The notes: generated by a model not told the origin, from the sequence alone. Shown: positions 6,946 through 16,717, numbered from the stretch's first letter. The stretch: DNA of 64,000 bases from an uncultured Sutterella sp. (GCA_900767875.1 CAAGAT010000017.1:1-64000); one strand, 5' to 3'. Numbers and translations are program-made.

Positions 6946-8403
6946 TTAAAAACCTTCGGGGTGGCGCAGATGCCAGTCGGTGCCCTGCTGCCAGGCGTGC
7001 GCGATGCCGAGCATCTTGGCTTCGTTAAAGCGCGCGCAGGTGATCTGCACGCCGATCGGGCGGCCGTTGCTGTGAATGCCGCAGGGCATGCTCATGCAGG
7101 GGAGCCCGGCCAGGGACATCGGCACGGTGTAAAGGTCACCGAGGTAAGCCGACACCGGATCCTTCTTGGCGCCGAAGTCGTAGGCCGTCGACGTGGTCAC
7201 GGGACTGAGGATCGCGTCCACCTTCTGGAAGGCACGATCGAATTCCTGCGCAATCAGGCGGCGCACCTGCTGCGCCTTGATGTAGTAGGCGTCGTAGTAG
7301 CCGTGCGAGAGCACGTAGGTGCCGATCAGGATGCGGCGCTTGGGCTCGTCGCCGAACCCTTCGTCGCGGCTGCGCTTGATCATGTCCTGAATGCCCTCGT
7401 ATTCCTTGGCGCGGTAGCCGTAGCGCACGCCGTCAAAGCGCGAGAGGTTGGAACTGGCTTCGGCGCAGGCCACCACGTAATACACGGGCACGCCCAGGTC
7501 GGCCGTCGGCAGTTCGATGTCGACGATCTCGGCTCCCTGATCGCGGTAGGCCGCGATCACCGATTCGATGGCCTTGGCGCATTCGGCGTCGAGCTTGTCG
7601 GCAAACCAGGCGCGCGGCACACCGATTCTCAGGCCCTTGACGCCCTTGGTAAGGTCGCGGGTGAAGTCTTCGGCGGGCATGTTTTCGCTCGTCGAATCCC
7701 AGGGCTCGTACCCGACCATGTTGCCCAACACGAGCGCAATGTCTTCGGCCGTGTGGGCCATCAAACCCGCCGTATCCAAGGACGAGGCAAAGGCGATCAT
7801 GCCCAGGCGGCTCGGACGGCCGTAGGTGGGCTTAAGGCCCGTGACGCCGCAGAAGGCCGCCGGTTCGCGAATCGAGCCGCCCGTGTCGGTGGCGGTGGCG
7901 ATGGGGGCCAGGCCCGCGGCCACGCAGGCCGAGGAGCCGCCCGAGCTGCCGCCCGGCACCGCGTTGACGTCCCAGGGGTTCAGAACCTTGCCGTAGGCGG
8001 AGTTTTCGTTGGCCGAGCCCATGGCGAATTCGTCGCAGTTGAGCTTGCCGAGGGTCACTAGGCCCGCGGCCTTGAGCTTTTTGACCACGGCCGCGTCAAA
8101 GGGGCTCATGTAGCCCTCGAGCATGCGGCTGGCGGCCGTCGAGGCCCATTCGCGCGTGACGAAAATGTCCTTGTGCGCGATCGGAATGCCGGTCAGGGCC
8201 GTGGCGTTGCCTTCGGCGATGCGCTTGTCGGCTTCGCGGGCCTGCGCCAGAGTCACTTCGGGGCGAACGTCCAGAAAGCAGTTGAGGTCGCGGTGCGCGT
8301 CGATGCGCTCCAGGTAGTCCTGAGCGAGTTCCACGGCGCTCACCTCACGGGAGGTCAGGGCGCGGGAAAGTTCCGCCACGGTGCGGAAAGTCGTCGATTT
8401 CAT
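6946..8403 (-). CDS. gatA: Glutamyl-tRNA(Gln) amidotransferase subunit A
   Basis: Amidase-signature subunit that releases ammonia from glutamine for GatB. The 485-residue protein has the catalytic lysine in IPIAHKDIF, and the cis-serine and nucleophile serine in GGSSGG...TDTGGSIREP. The ATG at 8403 is preferred over an in-frame TTG nine bases earlier because AGAAGGA is then properly spaced. It follows gatC by 15 bases and precedes gatB, the usual operon. Confidence 0.97.
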   Translation of the reverse strand: MKSTTFRTVAELSRALTSREVSAVELAQDYLERIDAHRDLNCFLDVRPEVTLAQAREADKRIAEGNATALTGIPIAHKDIFVTREWASTAASRMLEGYMSPFDAAVVKKLKAAGLVTLGKLNCDEFAMGSANENSAYGKVLNPWDVNAVPGGSSGGSSACVAAGLAPIATATDTGGSIREPAAFCGVTGLKPTYGRPSRLGMIAFASSLDTAGLMAHTAEDIALVLGNMVGYEPWDSTSENMPAEDFTRDLTKGVKGLRIGVPRAWFADKLDAECAKAIESVIAAYRDQGAEIVDIELPTADLGVPVYYVVACAEASSNLSRFDGVRYGYRAKEYEGIQDMIKRSRDEGFGDEPKRRILIGTYVLSHGYYDAYYIKAQQVRRLIAQEFDRAFQKVDAILSPVTTSTAYDFGAKKDPVSAYLGDLYTVPMSLAGLPCMSMPCGIHSNGRPIGVQITCARFNEAKMLGIAHAWQQGTDWHLRHPEGF

Positions 8404-8418
8404 CGCTGTCAATCCTTC

Positions 8419-8706
8419 TTACTCGATAACCTGCGGCACAAGGAACATGCCTTCGAATTCCTCGGGCGCGTTCTTCATATTCTCGGCGCGGTCGTTGCCG
8501 AAGACCACCTTGTCTTCGCGCAGGCGCTGCACCCCGTCGTGCGGGTGCATCATCGGTTCAACGCCTTCGGTGTCAACGGCCTGAATGCGTTCGATCATCT
8601 TGAAAATATCGTTCAGTTCGGCTTGCATGCGCTTGGCGGCCTCTTCCTGAAGGCCGACGTGAGCAAGTTCCGCAATGCGATAGACATCGTCCAAACCAAG
8701 GGACAT
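8419..8706 (-). CDS. gatC: Asp/Glu-tRNA amidotransferase subunit C
   Basis: A 95-residue small subunit that wraps around GatA and stabilises the GatCAB complex. It begins MSLGLDDVYRIAELAHVGL and has the conserved FxxxxxRxDxV-type tail (LREDKVVFGNDRAENMKNAPE), then FLVPQVIE. First gene of gatCAB-DUF805; its promoter must lie in the 228-base gap shared with the divergent rlpA gene. Confidence 0.95.
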   Translation of the reverse strand: MSLGLDDVYRIAELAHVGLQEEAAKRMQAELNDIFKMIERIQAVDTEGVEPMMHPHDGVQRLREDKVVFGNDRAENMKNAPEEFEGMFLVPQVIE

Positions 8707-8934
8707 ACCTGTAATCCTCTCAAGCGGGCGGAAAAAATTCAGTAAACGTGAAAATTTACCGCTTTTTCAGGGTTTTTTGGCATTTTGCCCCGAAAAATGC
8801 CCGCACCGAAGGGCCGCGGACACCCTGGGCTGGCCCTTGACGGACGCCCGGGTAGCCGCAGACCCTCTTCCCACGCACGGGGTCTGCTGTATAGTTTGCG
8901 CACTTACGATTGAATTTCCTTCGTTTTTTGCGTC

Positions 8935-10089
8935 ATGCTCAAGCCAATGCTTTTGTGGCCGAGCCTGGCCGCGGCCGTGCTGATCGGCCTGGCCGCCTGC
9001 TCGTCCTCGCCCTACTACCAAAACGACGGACCGCCGGGGCTGTTTCAGAAAAAGTTCTTTTCCTTTGGCGGCGACACCGTCAAACTCAAGGTCGAGCAAC
9101 CCAACAAGTGGGCCAACCGCCCCTACACCGTCATGGGCAAGCGCTACTACCCGGTCACCGGCGACAAGCCTCTGACGCAAACGGGCACCGCGAGCTGGTA
9201 CGGCAAGCAGTTTCACGGCAAAAAGACCGCCATCGGCGAGATCTACGACATGCACGCCATGACGGCCGCGCACCCGACGATGGAGCTGCCGAGCTACGCC
9301 AAGGTCACCAACCTGAAAAACGGCCGCTCGGTCATCGTGCGCGTCAACGACCGCGGACCCTTCCTGCACGGCCGCGTCATCGATCTGAGCTACGCGGCCG
9401 CGGTCAAACTCGGCTATCAAAAGCAGGGCACGACCCGCGTGCGCGTCGAGCGCATCACCCGCCGCGACATTGCCGCCGGCCGCATTCCTGCGGTCACGGG
9501 CAACGACGTGCAACTGGCGGCCGCCCCGGCCCGTCCGGCACCGGCCAGCAAAACGCTGACGGCCTCGCGCACGACGCAGGCCTCGAGCCCCCCCTCCTTC
9601 GTGCCTTCGGCTCAGCCCGCCGTGGCAACGGCGTCGAATCCACCGCTTGAGGACGATGCGATGCGCGGCGTCGTTGGCGAGTCCGAATACGCTGACCGGG
9701 CCTCCGTGACGCTTTCCATTCCCGTCGAAAGCGCGCAGCAGGCCACACAAGAGGACAGCATGCGCACGCTGCTCGAGCGGACGACTCCGTCGGACGAGCC
9801 CGAGGCCGCCTCGCCCGCCGAAGTGCTGCCATCGGCCATCGCCGCATCTGCCGCGGGAACCTGGACGGTGCAGATCGGCGCCTACGGCGTCAAGGAAAAC
9901 GCCCGTCAGGCCGCCGCACACGCCGAAGTGATGCTCGCCTCGGTGCAAAACGCCAAGGTGCGCGTGCAGGATAACGGCACGGTCTTTAAGGTGCTCACGG
10001 GCAGCTTTGAGAGCAAGGACGAGGCGGCGACCTTCGCCCGCACCGTCACGCAGGCGCTGGGCACGACGGCCTTTGCCGTCACACAGTGA
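8935..10089 (+). CDS. rlpA: RlpA-family septal lytic transglycosylase lipoprotein with SPOR domain
   Basis: A 384-residue outer-membrane lipoprotein. The signal ends in the lipobox LAAC (acylated cysteine near residue 22). A double-psi beta-barrel domain (about 82-180) carries GTASWYGKQFHGKKTAIGE and VRVNDRGPF, which contain the acidic and aspartate residues used by RlpA to cut naked glycan strands at the septum. A proline/alanine-rich linker leads to a C-terminal SPOR domain (about 305-384) that binds denuded peptidoglycan. A TATAGT at 8890-8895 may be its -10 box. Divergent from gatC. Confidence 0.92.
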   Translation: MLKPMLLWPSLAAAVLIGLAACSSSPYYQNDGPPGLFQKKFFSFGGDTVKLKVEQPNKWANRPYTVMGKRYYPVTGDKPLTQTGTASWYGKQFHGKKTAIGEIYDMHAMTAAHPTMELPSYAKVTNLKNGRSVIVRVNDRGPFLHGRVIDLSYAAAVKLGYQKQGTTRVRVERITRRDIAAGRIPAVTGNDVQLAAAPARPAPASKTLTASRTTQASSPPSFVPSAQPAVATASNPPLEDDAMRGVVGESEYADRASVTLSIPVESAQQATQEDSMRTLLERTTPSDEPEAASPAEVLPSAIAASAAGTWTVQIGAYGVKENARQAAAHAEVMLASVQNAKVRVQDNGTVFKVLTGSFESKDEAATFARTVTQALGTTAFAVTQ

Positions 10090-10103
10090 TGAGGAATTGA
10101 AAA

Positions 10104-10358
10104 ATGAGACGCGATCTGGTCGTACAGGTGATCGTTCAGTACGACGACTTTTGGGAAAACTTCGCCACTCCCTTTGAGGCCGAAAGCTTCATCAACGCCA
10201 ATTTGGACGAGCTCGATCTGCCCGTCATGGTGCGCCTTGAGGACATGAAGGGCAATGTCAAGTGGTACTACGACCTCGTCGAAGACGAAGGGGGCGTGTA
10301 CCGCCTCGTGGATTGCCCCTGCGAGTCGACCCGACTCATCCGCGTGGGCTCGAACTAA
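10104..10358 (+). CDS. Small acidic protein of unknown function
   Basis: An 84-residue protein, 14 bases after rlpA and with a GAGGAA ribosome site, so probably in the same transcript. It is acidic, with no signal peptide or membrane segment, and has a beta-alpha-beta feel (LVVQVIVQYDDFW, FEAESFINANLDELDL, VKWYYDLVEDEGGVYRLV). I do not recognise the family. The coding frame is supported by the clean operon spacing and by codon use like that of its neighbours. Confidence 0.65.
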   Translation: MRRDLVVQVIVQYDDFWENFATPFEAESFINANLDELDLPVMVRLEDMKGNVKWYYDLVEDEGGVYRLVDCPCESTRLIRVGSN

Positions 10359-10368
10359 AACGCGGATC

Positions 10369-10403
10369 AAAAAAAGGGGACGTCCGCGATCGTCGTCGTC
10401 CCC
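10369..10403 (-). terminator. Terminator of ilvA (minus strand)
   Basis: On the minus strand, GGGGACG and CGTCCCC form a stem followed by seven T residues. It lies 50 bases beyond the ilvA stop codon. Confidence 0.65.
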
Positions 10404-10408
10404 CGGTG

Positions 10409-10445
10409 CGCCGCCGTCCCGCGTGTGCGGAACCGCGGCGTTTTT
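10409..10445 (+). terminator. Possible terminator of rlpA operon (plus strand)
   Basis: CGCCGC and GCGGCG arms with an inner CCGC-GTGT-GCGG hairpin, followed by TTTTTG. Stem is imperfect. Confidence 0.45.
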
Positions 10446-10453
10446 GTTGCCCC

Positions 10454-11995
10454 TTAGCTCAGGAAGAACCGGCAAGCCGGATTGTCCGTTTCGTTCCAGT
10501 AGCGGTAGCCGAGCGTCTTGAGAAACTGCTCAAAGAGCTCGTTGTCTTCGGGGGGCACCTGGATGCCCGCAAACACGCGGCCGAAGTCCGCGCCGTTGTT
10601 GCGGTAGTGGAAAAGCGAAATATTCCACTGCGGCGCCATCGAGGTGAGGAACTTCATCAGGGCGCCCGGGCGCTCCGGAAATTCGAAGCGATAGAGCTTT
10701 TCGTTGACGGCAAGCTTGCTGTGCCCGCCCACCATATGGCGCAGGTGCAGCTTGGCCAGTTCGTCGTGCGAAAGGTTCAGCGCCGGGAAGCCGCCTTCCT
10801 TGAGCGCCTTTTCGATTTCGGCCGTGTCGCTGGCGTTGCTCGTCTGCACGCCCACGAAAATGTAGGCGTCCTTGGCGTCGCTGATGCGGTAGTTAAATTC
10901 GGTGACGGAACGGTTGCCCAACAGGCCGCACAGGCGGCGGAAGGAGCCGCGCTCTTCGGGAATCGTCACGGCAAAGACGGCTTCGCGGTCTTCGCCGAAC
11001 TCGGCGCGCTCGCACACAAAGCGCAGGCGGTCAAAGTTCATGTTGGCGCCCGAGGTGATGGCCACCAGCGTCTTGTTGGTCACGCCTTCGCGCCGCGCCC
11101 AGGCCTTCAGGCCCGCCAGCGACAGAGCCCCCGAGGGCTCGACGATCGAGCGAGTGTCCTCAAACACATCCTTGATGGCCGCGCAAATCTCGTCGCTGTC
11201 CACGAGCACGATGCCGTCGAGGTTTTTGCGGCAAAGGCGCAGCGTCTCGTCGCCGACGCGCTTGACGGCCGTGCCGTCCGAGAAAAGCCCCACATCGTCG
11301 AGGGCTACGTTTTGCCCCGCGTCGATCGAGCGCTTCATGGCGTCCGAGTCGACCGTTTCCACGCCGAAGACCTTGATGTCCGGATAAATGGCCTTGATGT
11401 AGGTGGCCACACCCGCGGCCAGACCGCCGCCGCCGATCTGCACGAAGATCGCATCGGGGCGCGTGCCGTCCGAGGGCTGGTACTGACGCAGGATTTCCAT
11501 GCCGATCGTGCCCTGGCCGGCGATCACGTACGGATCGTCAAAGGGATGCACGAACGTCAGGCCCTCTTCGGCCTGCATCTTGACGGCGTGCGCCGCCGCA
11601 TCCGAGAAGCTCTCGCCCACGAGCACGACTTCACCGCCGAGATTGCGCACCGCCTCAACCTTGAGGGCAGGGGCCGTCACCGGCATGACGATCACGGCGC
11701 GGCAGCCGAGGCGCTTGGCCGACAGAGCCACGCCCTGGGCGTGGTTGCCCGCCGAGGCGCAGATGACGCCGCGGGCGCGCTCTTCGGCGCTCAGATGCAC
11801 CATCTTGTTGAAGGCGCCGCGCAACTTGAAGGAGAACACCGGCTGCGTGTCCTCACGCTTTAAAAGCACCTTGTTGCCGATTCGACGCGACAGGCGCTTG
11901 GCTTCGTCCAGAGGGGTCTCGCGAGCCACGTCGTAAACGCGTGCGGTGAGGATCCGACGCAGGTAATCCTGGCGGTCAACTTCAGTTTGTGTCAT
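10454..11995 (-). CDS. ilvA: Threonine ammonia-lyase, biosynthetic
   Basis: PLP enzyme that deaminates threonine to 2-oxobutanoate, the first step of isoleucine synthesis. The 513-residue protein has the PLP lysine in FSFKLRGAFNKM, the asparagine loop SAGNHAQGVA, the phosphate-binding glycine stretch GGGGLAAG, and two C-terminal ACT-like regulatory domains (about 330-513) that bind isoleucine and valine in the long biosynthetic form. The ATG at 11995 follows AGGG at proper spacing; an upstream in-frame start would add ten residues. Confidence 0.95.
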   Translation of the reverse strand: MTQTEVDRQDYLRRILTARVYDVARETPLDEAKRLSRRIGNKVLLKREDTQPVFSFKLRGAFNKMVHLSAEERARGVICASAGNHAQGVALSAKRLGCRAVIVMPVTAPALKVEAVRNLGGEVVLVGESFSDAAAHAVKMQAEEGLTFVHPFDDPYVIAGQGTIGMEILRQYQPSDGTRPDAIFVQIGGGGLAAGVATYIKAIYPDIKVFGVETVDSDAMKRSIDAGQNVALDDVGLFSDGTAVKRVGDETLRLCRKNLDGIVLVDSDEICAAIKDVFEDTRSIVEPSGALSLAGLKAWARREGVTNKTLVAITSGANMNFDRLRFVCERAEFGEDREAVFAVTIPEERGSFRRLCGLLGNRSVTEFNYRISDAKDAYIFVGVQTSNASDTAEIEKALKEGGFPALNLSHDELAKLHLRHMVGGHSKLAVNEKLYRFEFPERPGALMKFLTSMAPQWNISLFHYRNNGADFGRVFAGIQVPPEDNELFEQFLKTLGYRYWNETDNPACRFFLS

Positions 11996-12268
11996 GGTTA
12001 TCCCTGTTGTTTTTTGGATTCGCATCCATTTTTTTTGAAACGGCTTTCAATATACGACTCTTTGAGGCGTTTTGCCTGCGGCGCGCCCGCCCGAGGCCCT
12101 CTGAACAACGCTTCATCACAAAGCCCGCGGCCCCCGAGGCCCGCTCGGGGGTCGGATCGGGCGCCCTGCCCTATACAATGAGGCCATCCTTACCTTTTCT
12201 TCATGCCGGGTGCGACCCTCGGCAACGTTGGCCGTTGCTCGCTGAAGATTCTTCGAGAAAATAGCCTC

Positions 12269-15200
12269 ATGCAAAACGAAAACCGCAGCCAGACCGCCGA
12301 CCAGCCCCCTGACGGCGGCATGCGCATTCGCGAAATTCCGTACAACTACACCTCGTTTTCCGATCGGGAAATCGTGCACCGTCTCTTGGGCAAAGAAGCC
12401 GCCGTCATCCTCGACGAGCTCCGAAGCGAGCGGCGCACCGGCCGCAGCGCCCGCATGCTCTTTGAGGTGCTCGGCGACATCTGGGTGGTCAACCGCAACC
12501 CCTACGTGCAGGAAGACCTCCTCAACGACGCCTCGCGCCGCAAGCTTCTGATCGAAGCGCTCGAGCACCGTCTGCGCGAGATGGACAAGCGCCGCGACCC
12601 CTCGGCCGTCGAGCGCGACGAAAAGGTCCAGCGCCTGATGGCCGCCGCCTACAAGGCCGTGCGCAAGTTCGAGGCGGGCTTTGAGCGCATCAAGACGCTG
12701 CGCGCCCGCTTCAAAAAGGCCCTCAAGGCCTGCACCAACGAGGACAACATCCGCTTTGATCCGTTTATGCGCGCCGCGCACGTCACCGACGCCACGGACC
12801 TGCGTATCGAATATCCGTTCGTGGTCCTGACGCCCGACAGCGAGCGTGAAATTCCCGCCCTCGTGCGCACCTGCATCGAACTCGGGCTGGTGATCATTCC
12901 GCGCGGCGGCGGCACGGGCTACACGGGCGGCGCCGTTCCGATGTCGGAAATGAGCGCGGTCATCAACACGGAAAAGCTCGACTTCATCAGCCGCTCGCAC
13001 CTCGTGCATCTGCCCGAGTGCACGCTCGGCCAGGTGCCCGTGATCGACACGGGCAGCGGCGCCGTCACGCGGCGCGTTACCGAAGCGGCCGCCGAAGACG
13101 ACTACATCTTCTCGGTGGACCCTGCCAGTGCCGACAGCTCGACCGTGGGCGGCAACATCGCCGAAAACTCGGGCGGCAAGAAGGCCGTGCTCTGGGGCAC
13201 GGCCGTCGACAACATCGCCAGCTACCGCCTGGTGACGGCCGACGGCAACTGGCTGGAGGTCGAGCGCCTGGCGCACACCTACGAAAAGATTGACCCGGCC
13301 GCCGACGTGCGCTGGCGCATCACCGTCAAGGACGGCCGCACGAGCGACCCGGAAAAGGCCCGCATTCTGAGCACCCGCGAGCTCGTCACCCCGGGCAGCA
13401 TCTTCCGTCGCAAGGGCCTCGGTAAAGACGTCACCAACAAGTTCCTCGGCGGTCTGCCCGCCGTGCAAAAGGAAGGCACCGACGGCATCATCACCTCGGC
13501 GCGCTGGATTTTGCACAAGATGCCGCCTCTGACCTACACGGTCTGTCTGGAGTTTTTCGGCGCGGCCACCCTCGCGGGCAAGGCCATTTTGGAAATCTCC
13601 AACCTGATGGGCAAGGGCTACAAGGGCTGCATGCTCGCCGGCCTCGAGCACCTGGACGATCGGTATCTGAAAGCCGTCAACTACCCGGTCAAGAGCAAGC
13701 GCGGCGCCTATCCCAAGATGGTCATCGTCGGCGACATCGTCGGCAGCGATCAGGCCGCCCTGGAAGAGGCCGTGGCGCGTGTGGTGGAAATCTGCACCAA
13801 GGTCAACGGCGAAGGCTTTGTGGCCAAAACGCCCGAAGGGCGCTTTACCTTCTGGCACGAGCGCAGCAAGACGGCGGCCATCAGCGCGCACACCAACGCC
13901 TTCAAACTCAACGAGGACGTGGTCATTCCGCTCGACAAGATCGGCGAATACACGCTCGGCTGCGAGACGTTCAACATCGAGTGCTCGATCGACAACAAGC
14001 TCGAGATGCTCGACGCGCTCGAAACCTATCTGAACGGCTACATTTCCCTGGGCAAGCCCACGCTGACGGCGGGCGTTCCCAAAGAGATGCTGCTCGAGCA
14101 CACCGTGCCGCCCGCCCTGGAGCTCATCAAAACCGTGCGGGCGCGCTGGTCGTTCCTGCGCCACAACTTCTCGGCCGTCGTGGGCGACAACCTCGAAACC
14201 CTCGAAAACCTCGGCGTCTCCCTGTCGGCCGCCCTGTGGCGCAAGTACCGCAGCAAGACGGTCTTTGACCTCATCTACGATCGCACGGTGCGCGTATCGT
14301 GGAAAAAGGAAGTGCGTGCCGAGCTCTTTGCGATCTTCCCGGGCGACGCCTTTGAAAAGGTGCGCGCCGAAATCGACGCCATTCACGCCCGCGTGCTGCG
14401 CGGCCGCGTCTTCATCGCCCTGCACATGCATGCGGGCGACGGCAACGTGCACACCAACATTCCGCTCAATTCGGACAACCGCGCGATGATGCAAAAGGGC
14501 GTCGAGGCGGTGCGCCGCGTCATGGCCCTGGCCAAGTCGCTCGGCGGCGTGATCAGCGGCGAGCACGGCATCGGTCTGACCAAGATCGAGTTCCTAGACG
14601 ACGAGGTGCTCAAGCCCTACACCGAGTACGTGCATCAGGCCGACCCGCAGCGGCACTTCAACCGTGGCAAGCTCTCCAAGGACATCAATCCGCAGACGCT
14701 GTACACGCCGAGCTTTAACCTGCTCGGGGCCGAGTCGCTCATCATGCAGCAGACGCAGGTCAAGGCCATCAGCGACGCGATCAAGAACTGTCTGCGCTGC
14801 GGCAAGTGCAAGTCCAAGTGCTCGACCCACGTGCCGCGCGCCAGTCTCTTGTACTCGCCGCGCAACAAGATCATCTCCACTTCTCTTTTGATTGAGGCGG
14901 TGCTCTACGAAAACCAGACCCGCCGCGGTCTTTCGAACCAGCACATCAAGGCGCTCGAGGATCTGTCGGATCACTGCACGCTGTGCATGAAGTGCATGGC
15001 GCCGTGCCCGGTCAAGATCAACTTCGGCGAAGTGACGATCATGCTGCGCGCCCTTTTGGAGCGCACGGGCAAGACGACGACGCCCCCGGCCAAGCTCGCG
15101 GGCATGAAGTTCCTCGAACTCACCAACCCGCGCGCCGTCGAATGGGCCCGCAAGGGGCTGGTCAACCTCGGCTTTAGGGCCGAGCGTCTCGCCAGTGACA

Positions 15201-16195
15201 TCCTCGCGCCCGCGGCCCGCTCGCAGATGACCCGTCCGACGCACACGATCGGTCGTCCGGGGGTGGTCGAGCAGACCATCACCCTTGTGAACCGCAAGCT
15301 GCCCAAGCCGCGCATGCCCAAGACGATGCGCGCCGTGCTGGGTCTGACGGATCCGGCCTTTGCGCCGATCATCCGCAAGCCCACGGCCAAGGATGCGCCC
15401 GCGGTTTTTTACTTCCCGGGCTGCGGCAACGAGCGGCTCTTTTCCGAAGTGTCGATGGCCGTGATGGCGCTGCTGTACGACGCGGGCGTGCAGACCGTTT
15501 TGCCGCCCAAGTTCCTGTGCTGCGGCTACCCGCAGCGCAGCGCCGGTCAAATCGCCAAGGCCGACTCGATCGTCACGGACAACCGCGTGCTTTTCCACCG
15601 CCTGGCCAACACGCTCAACTACCTGGACATCAAGACGGTGCTGATTTCCTGCGGCACGTGCCTCAAGCAGCTCAAGGACTATCACTTCGAGGAAATCTTC
15701 CCGGGGTGCCGTCTGATGGACGTGCACGAGTACCTGCACGAAAAGGGCATCACCGTCACGGGCGACGAGAACACGCGCTACATGTACCACGATCCCTGCC
15801 ACACGCCCCTGGCGGCGCCCTCGCCCGTCAAGGTCGTCAACGACATCATCAAGCCCTCGGACGGCAGTTCCGTGCTGTTGACCGAGTCGTGCTGCGGTGA
15901 GGCGGGCACGTTCGCGGTCTCGCGTCCGGACATCGCCACGCAGGTGCGCTTTAAGAAGGAGGAGAACGTTCTGAAGGTCAAAAACGCCCTGTGCGCGCAG
16001 CGCGACCGCAGCGCCGTCAAGATTCTGACGACCTGCCCGGCCTGTCTGCAGGGCATGAGCCGTTATTCGGAATCGACCGGGACGCAGACCGAGTTCCTCG
16101 CCGTCGAAATGGCCAAGTTGCGTTTGGGCGGCAACTGGCTCAACGACTTCGTCAAGGAAGTCTCGGGCGAGGGCATGGAAAAAGTTCTCGTATAA
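12269..16195 (+). CDS. Large FAD-linked dehydrogenase with two Fe-S clusters and CCG domains (DUF3683 family)
   Basis: A 1308-residue fusion. After a DUF3683-type N-terminus comes a PCMH FAD-binding domain (about 180-400; PRGGGTGYTGGAVP), then the D-lactate/glycolate-oxidase C-terminal domain (GDGNVHTNIP, GEHGIGLTK), two ferredoxin-type clusters (CLRCGKCKSKCSTHVP near 841 and CTLCMKCMAPCP near 905), and a C-terminal pair of CCG-type cysteine motifs (FPGCGNE near 1049, CCGEAG near 1208), as in GlcF and heterodisulfide reductase subunit B. It is in effect GlcD plus GlcF in one chain, oxidising a 2-hydroxy acid and passing electrons to the quinone pool. Substrate not determined. Start ATG chosen at MQNENRS; a start 66 bases earlier is possible. 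Confidence 0.85.
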   Translation: MQNENRSQTADQPPDGGMRIREIPYNYTSFSDREIVHRLLGKEAAVILDELRSERRTGRSARMLFEVLGDIWVVNRNPYVQEDLLNDASRRKLLIEALEHRLREMDKRRDPSAVERDEKVQRLMAAAYKAVRKFEAGFERIKTLRARFKKALKACTNEDNIRFDPFMRAAHVTDATDLRIEYPFVVLTPDSEREIPALVRTCIELGLVIIPRGGGTGYTGGAVPMSEMSAVINTEKLDFISRSHLVHLPECTLGQVPVIDTGSGAVTRRVTEAAAEDDYIFSVDPASADSSTVGGNIAENSGGKKAVLWGTAVDNIASYRLVTADGNWLEVERLAHTYEKIDPAADVRWRITVKDGRTSDPEKARILSTRELVTPGSIFRRKGLGKDVTNKFLGGLPAVQKEGTDGIITSARWILHKMPPLTYTVCLEFFGAATLAGKAILEISNLMGKGYKGCMLAGLEHLDDRYLKAVNYPVKSKRGAYPKMVIVGDIVGSDQAALEEAVARVVEICTKVNGEGFVAKTPEGRFTFWHERSKTAAISAHTNAFKLNEDVVIPLDKIGEYTLGCETFNIECSIDNKLEMLDALETYLNGYISLGKPTLTAGVPKEMLLEHTVPPALELIKTVRARWSFLRHNFSAVVGDNLETLENLGVSLSAALWRKYRSKTVFDLIYDRTVRVSWKKEVRAELFAIFPGDAFEKVRAEIDAIHARVLRGRVFIALHMHAGDGNVHTNIPLNSDNRAMMQKGVEAVRRVMALAKSLGGVISGEHGIGLTKIEFLDDEVLKPYTEYVHQADPQRHFNRGKLSKDINPQTLYTPSFNLLGAESLIMQQTQVKAISDAIKNCLRCGKCKSKCSTHVPRASLLYSPRNKIISTSLLIEAVLYENQTRRGLSNQHIKALEDLSDHCTLCMKCMAPCPVKINFGEVTIMLRALLERTGKTTTPPAKLAGMKFLELTNPRAVEWARKGLVNLGFRAERLASDILAPAARSQMTRPTHTIGRPGVVEQTITLVNRKLPKPRMPKTMRAVLGLTDPAFAPIIRKPTAKDAPAVFYFPGCGNERLFSEVSMAVMALLYDAGVQTVLPPKFLCCGYPQRSAGQIAKADSIVTDNRVLFHRLANTLNYLDIKTVLISCGTCLKQLKDYHFEEIFPGCRLMDVHEYLHEKGITVTGDENTRYMYHDPCHTPLAAPSPVKVVNDIIKPSDGSSVLLTESCCGEAGTFAVSRPDIATQVRFKKEENVLKVKNALCAQRDRSAVKILTTCPACLQGMSRYSESTGTQTEFLAVEMAKLRLGGNWLNDFVKEVSGEGMEKVLV

Positions 16196-16234
16196 TTCCG
16201 CTCCTTTTTTGATTAGGGTTCACCCTCAACGCTT

Positions 16235-16672
16235 ATGACAGTCAATTGTCCCCTCTGCAACCCCGTCGGCGAGCGCGTGATCTGGCGCGGCAGTCTCGTA
16301 CGCGTGATCGACGCCTCCGATGAGGATCTGCCCGGTTTCGTGCGCGTGATCGTCAAGCGCCACGCCGCCGAAATGACGGATCTGACCTCGGAAGAAAGCG
16401 ACATGGTTCGCAAGGCCGTGCGCCTGTGCGAAGTGTGCATGCTCGAGACGATGCATCCGGACAAGATCAACCTGGCGAGCCTTGGCAACATGGTGCCGCA
16501 CGTGCACTGGCATGTCATCGCGCGCTTTAAGGACGACGCCTTCTTTCCGGATTCGATCTGGTCGCCGAGGCGCCGCAACTGTCCGCCCGAGGTGCTCGAA
16601 AAGCGCCGAGAGCAGGCGCGGGTGATGCTCGAAAAACTGCCTTCGCTTTTGGCTTCGCTCGAAAGCGAATAA
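16235..16672 (+). CDS. HIT-family nucleotide hydrolase/transferase
   Basis: A 145-residue histidine-triad protein. The signature HVHWHVIARF (H-x-H-x-H) lies near residues 89-98 and holds the nucleophile histidine; such proteins hydrolyse dinucleoside polyphosphates or adenosine phosphoramidates. The N-terminal CPLCNP pair of cysteines may bind zinc. TATAAT at 16191-16196, overlapping the end of the previous gene, may be its own -10 box. Confidence 0.88.
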   Translation: MTVNCPLCNPVGERVIWRGSLVRVIDASDEDLPGFVRVIVKRHAAEMTDLTSEESDMVRKAVRLCEVCMLETMHPDKINLASLGNMVPHVHWHVIARFKDDAFFPDSIWSPRRRNCPPEVLEKRREQARVMLEKLPSLLASLESE

Positions 16673-16680
16673 GGCACACA

Positions 16681-16717
16681 CGAAGACGGCTCGGAATTTT
16701 CCGAGCCGTCTTCGTTT
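16681..16717 (+). terminator. Terminator after the HIT gene
   Basis: Perfect 14-base stem CGAAGACGGCTCGG / CCGAGCCGTCTTCG with an AATTTT loop and TTT after it; between converging genes. Confidence 0.85.

Noticed and set aside
12116..14566. An 800-codon open frame on the strand opposite the large dehydrogenase gene
   Set aside because: Long antisense frames are common in high-GC genes because of third-position bias; it has no domain resemblance and no start context. The same holds opposite porin, flavoprotein, gatB, gatA, gyrB and atpA-atpG.
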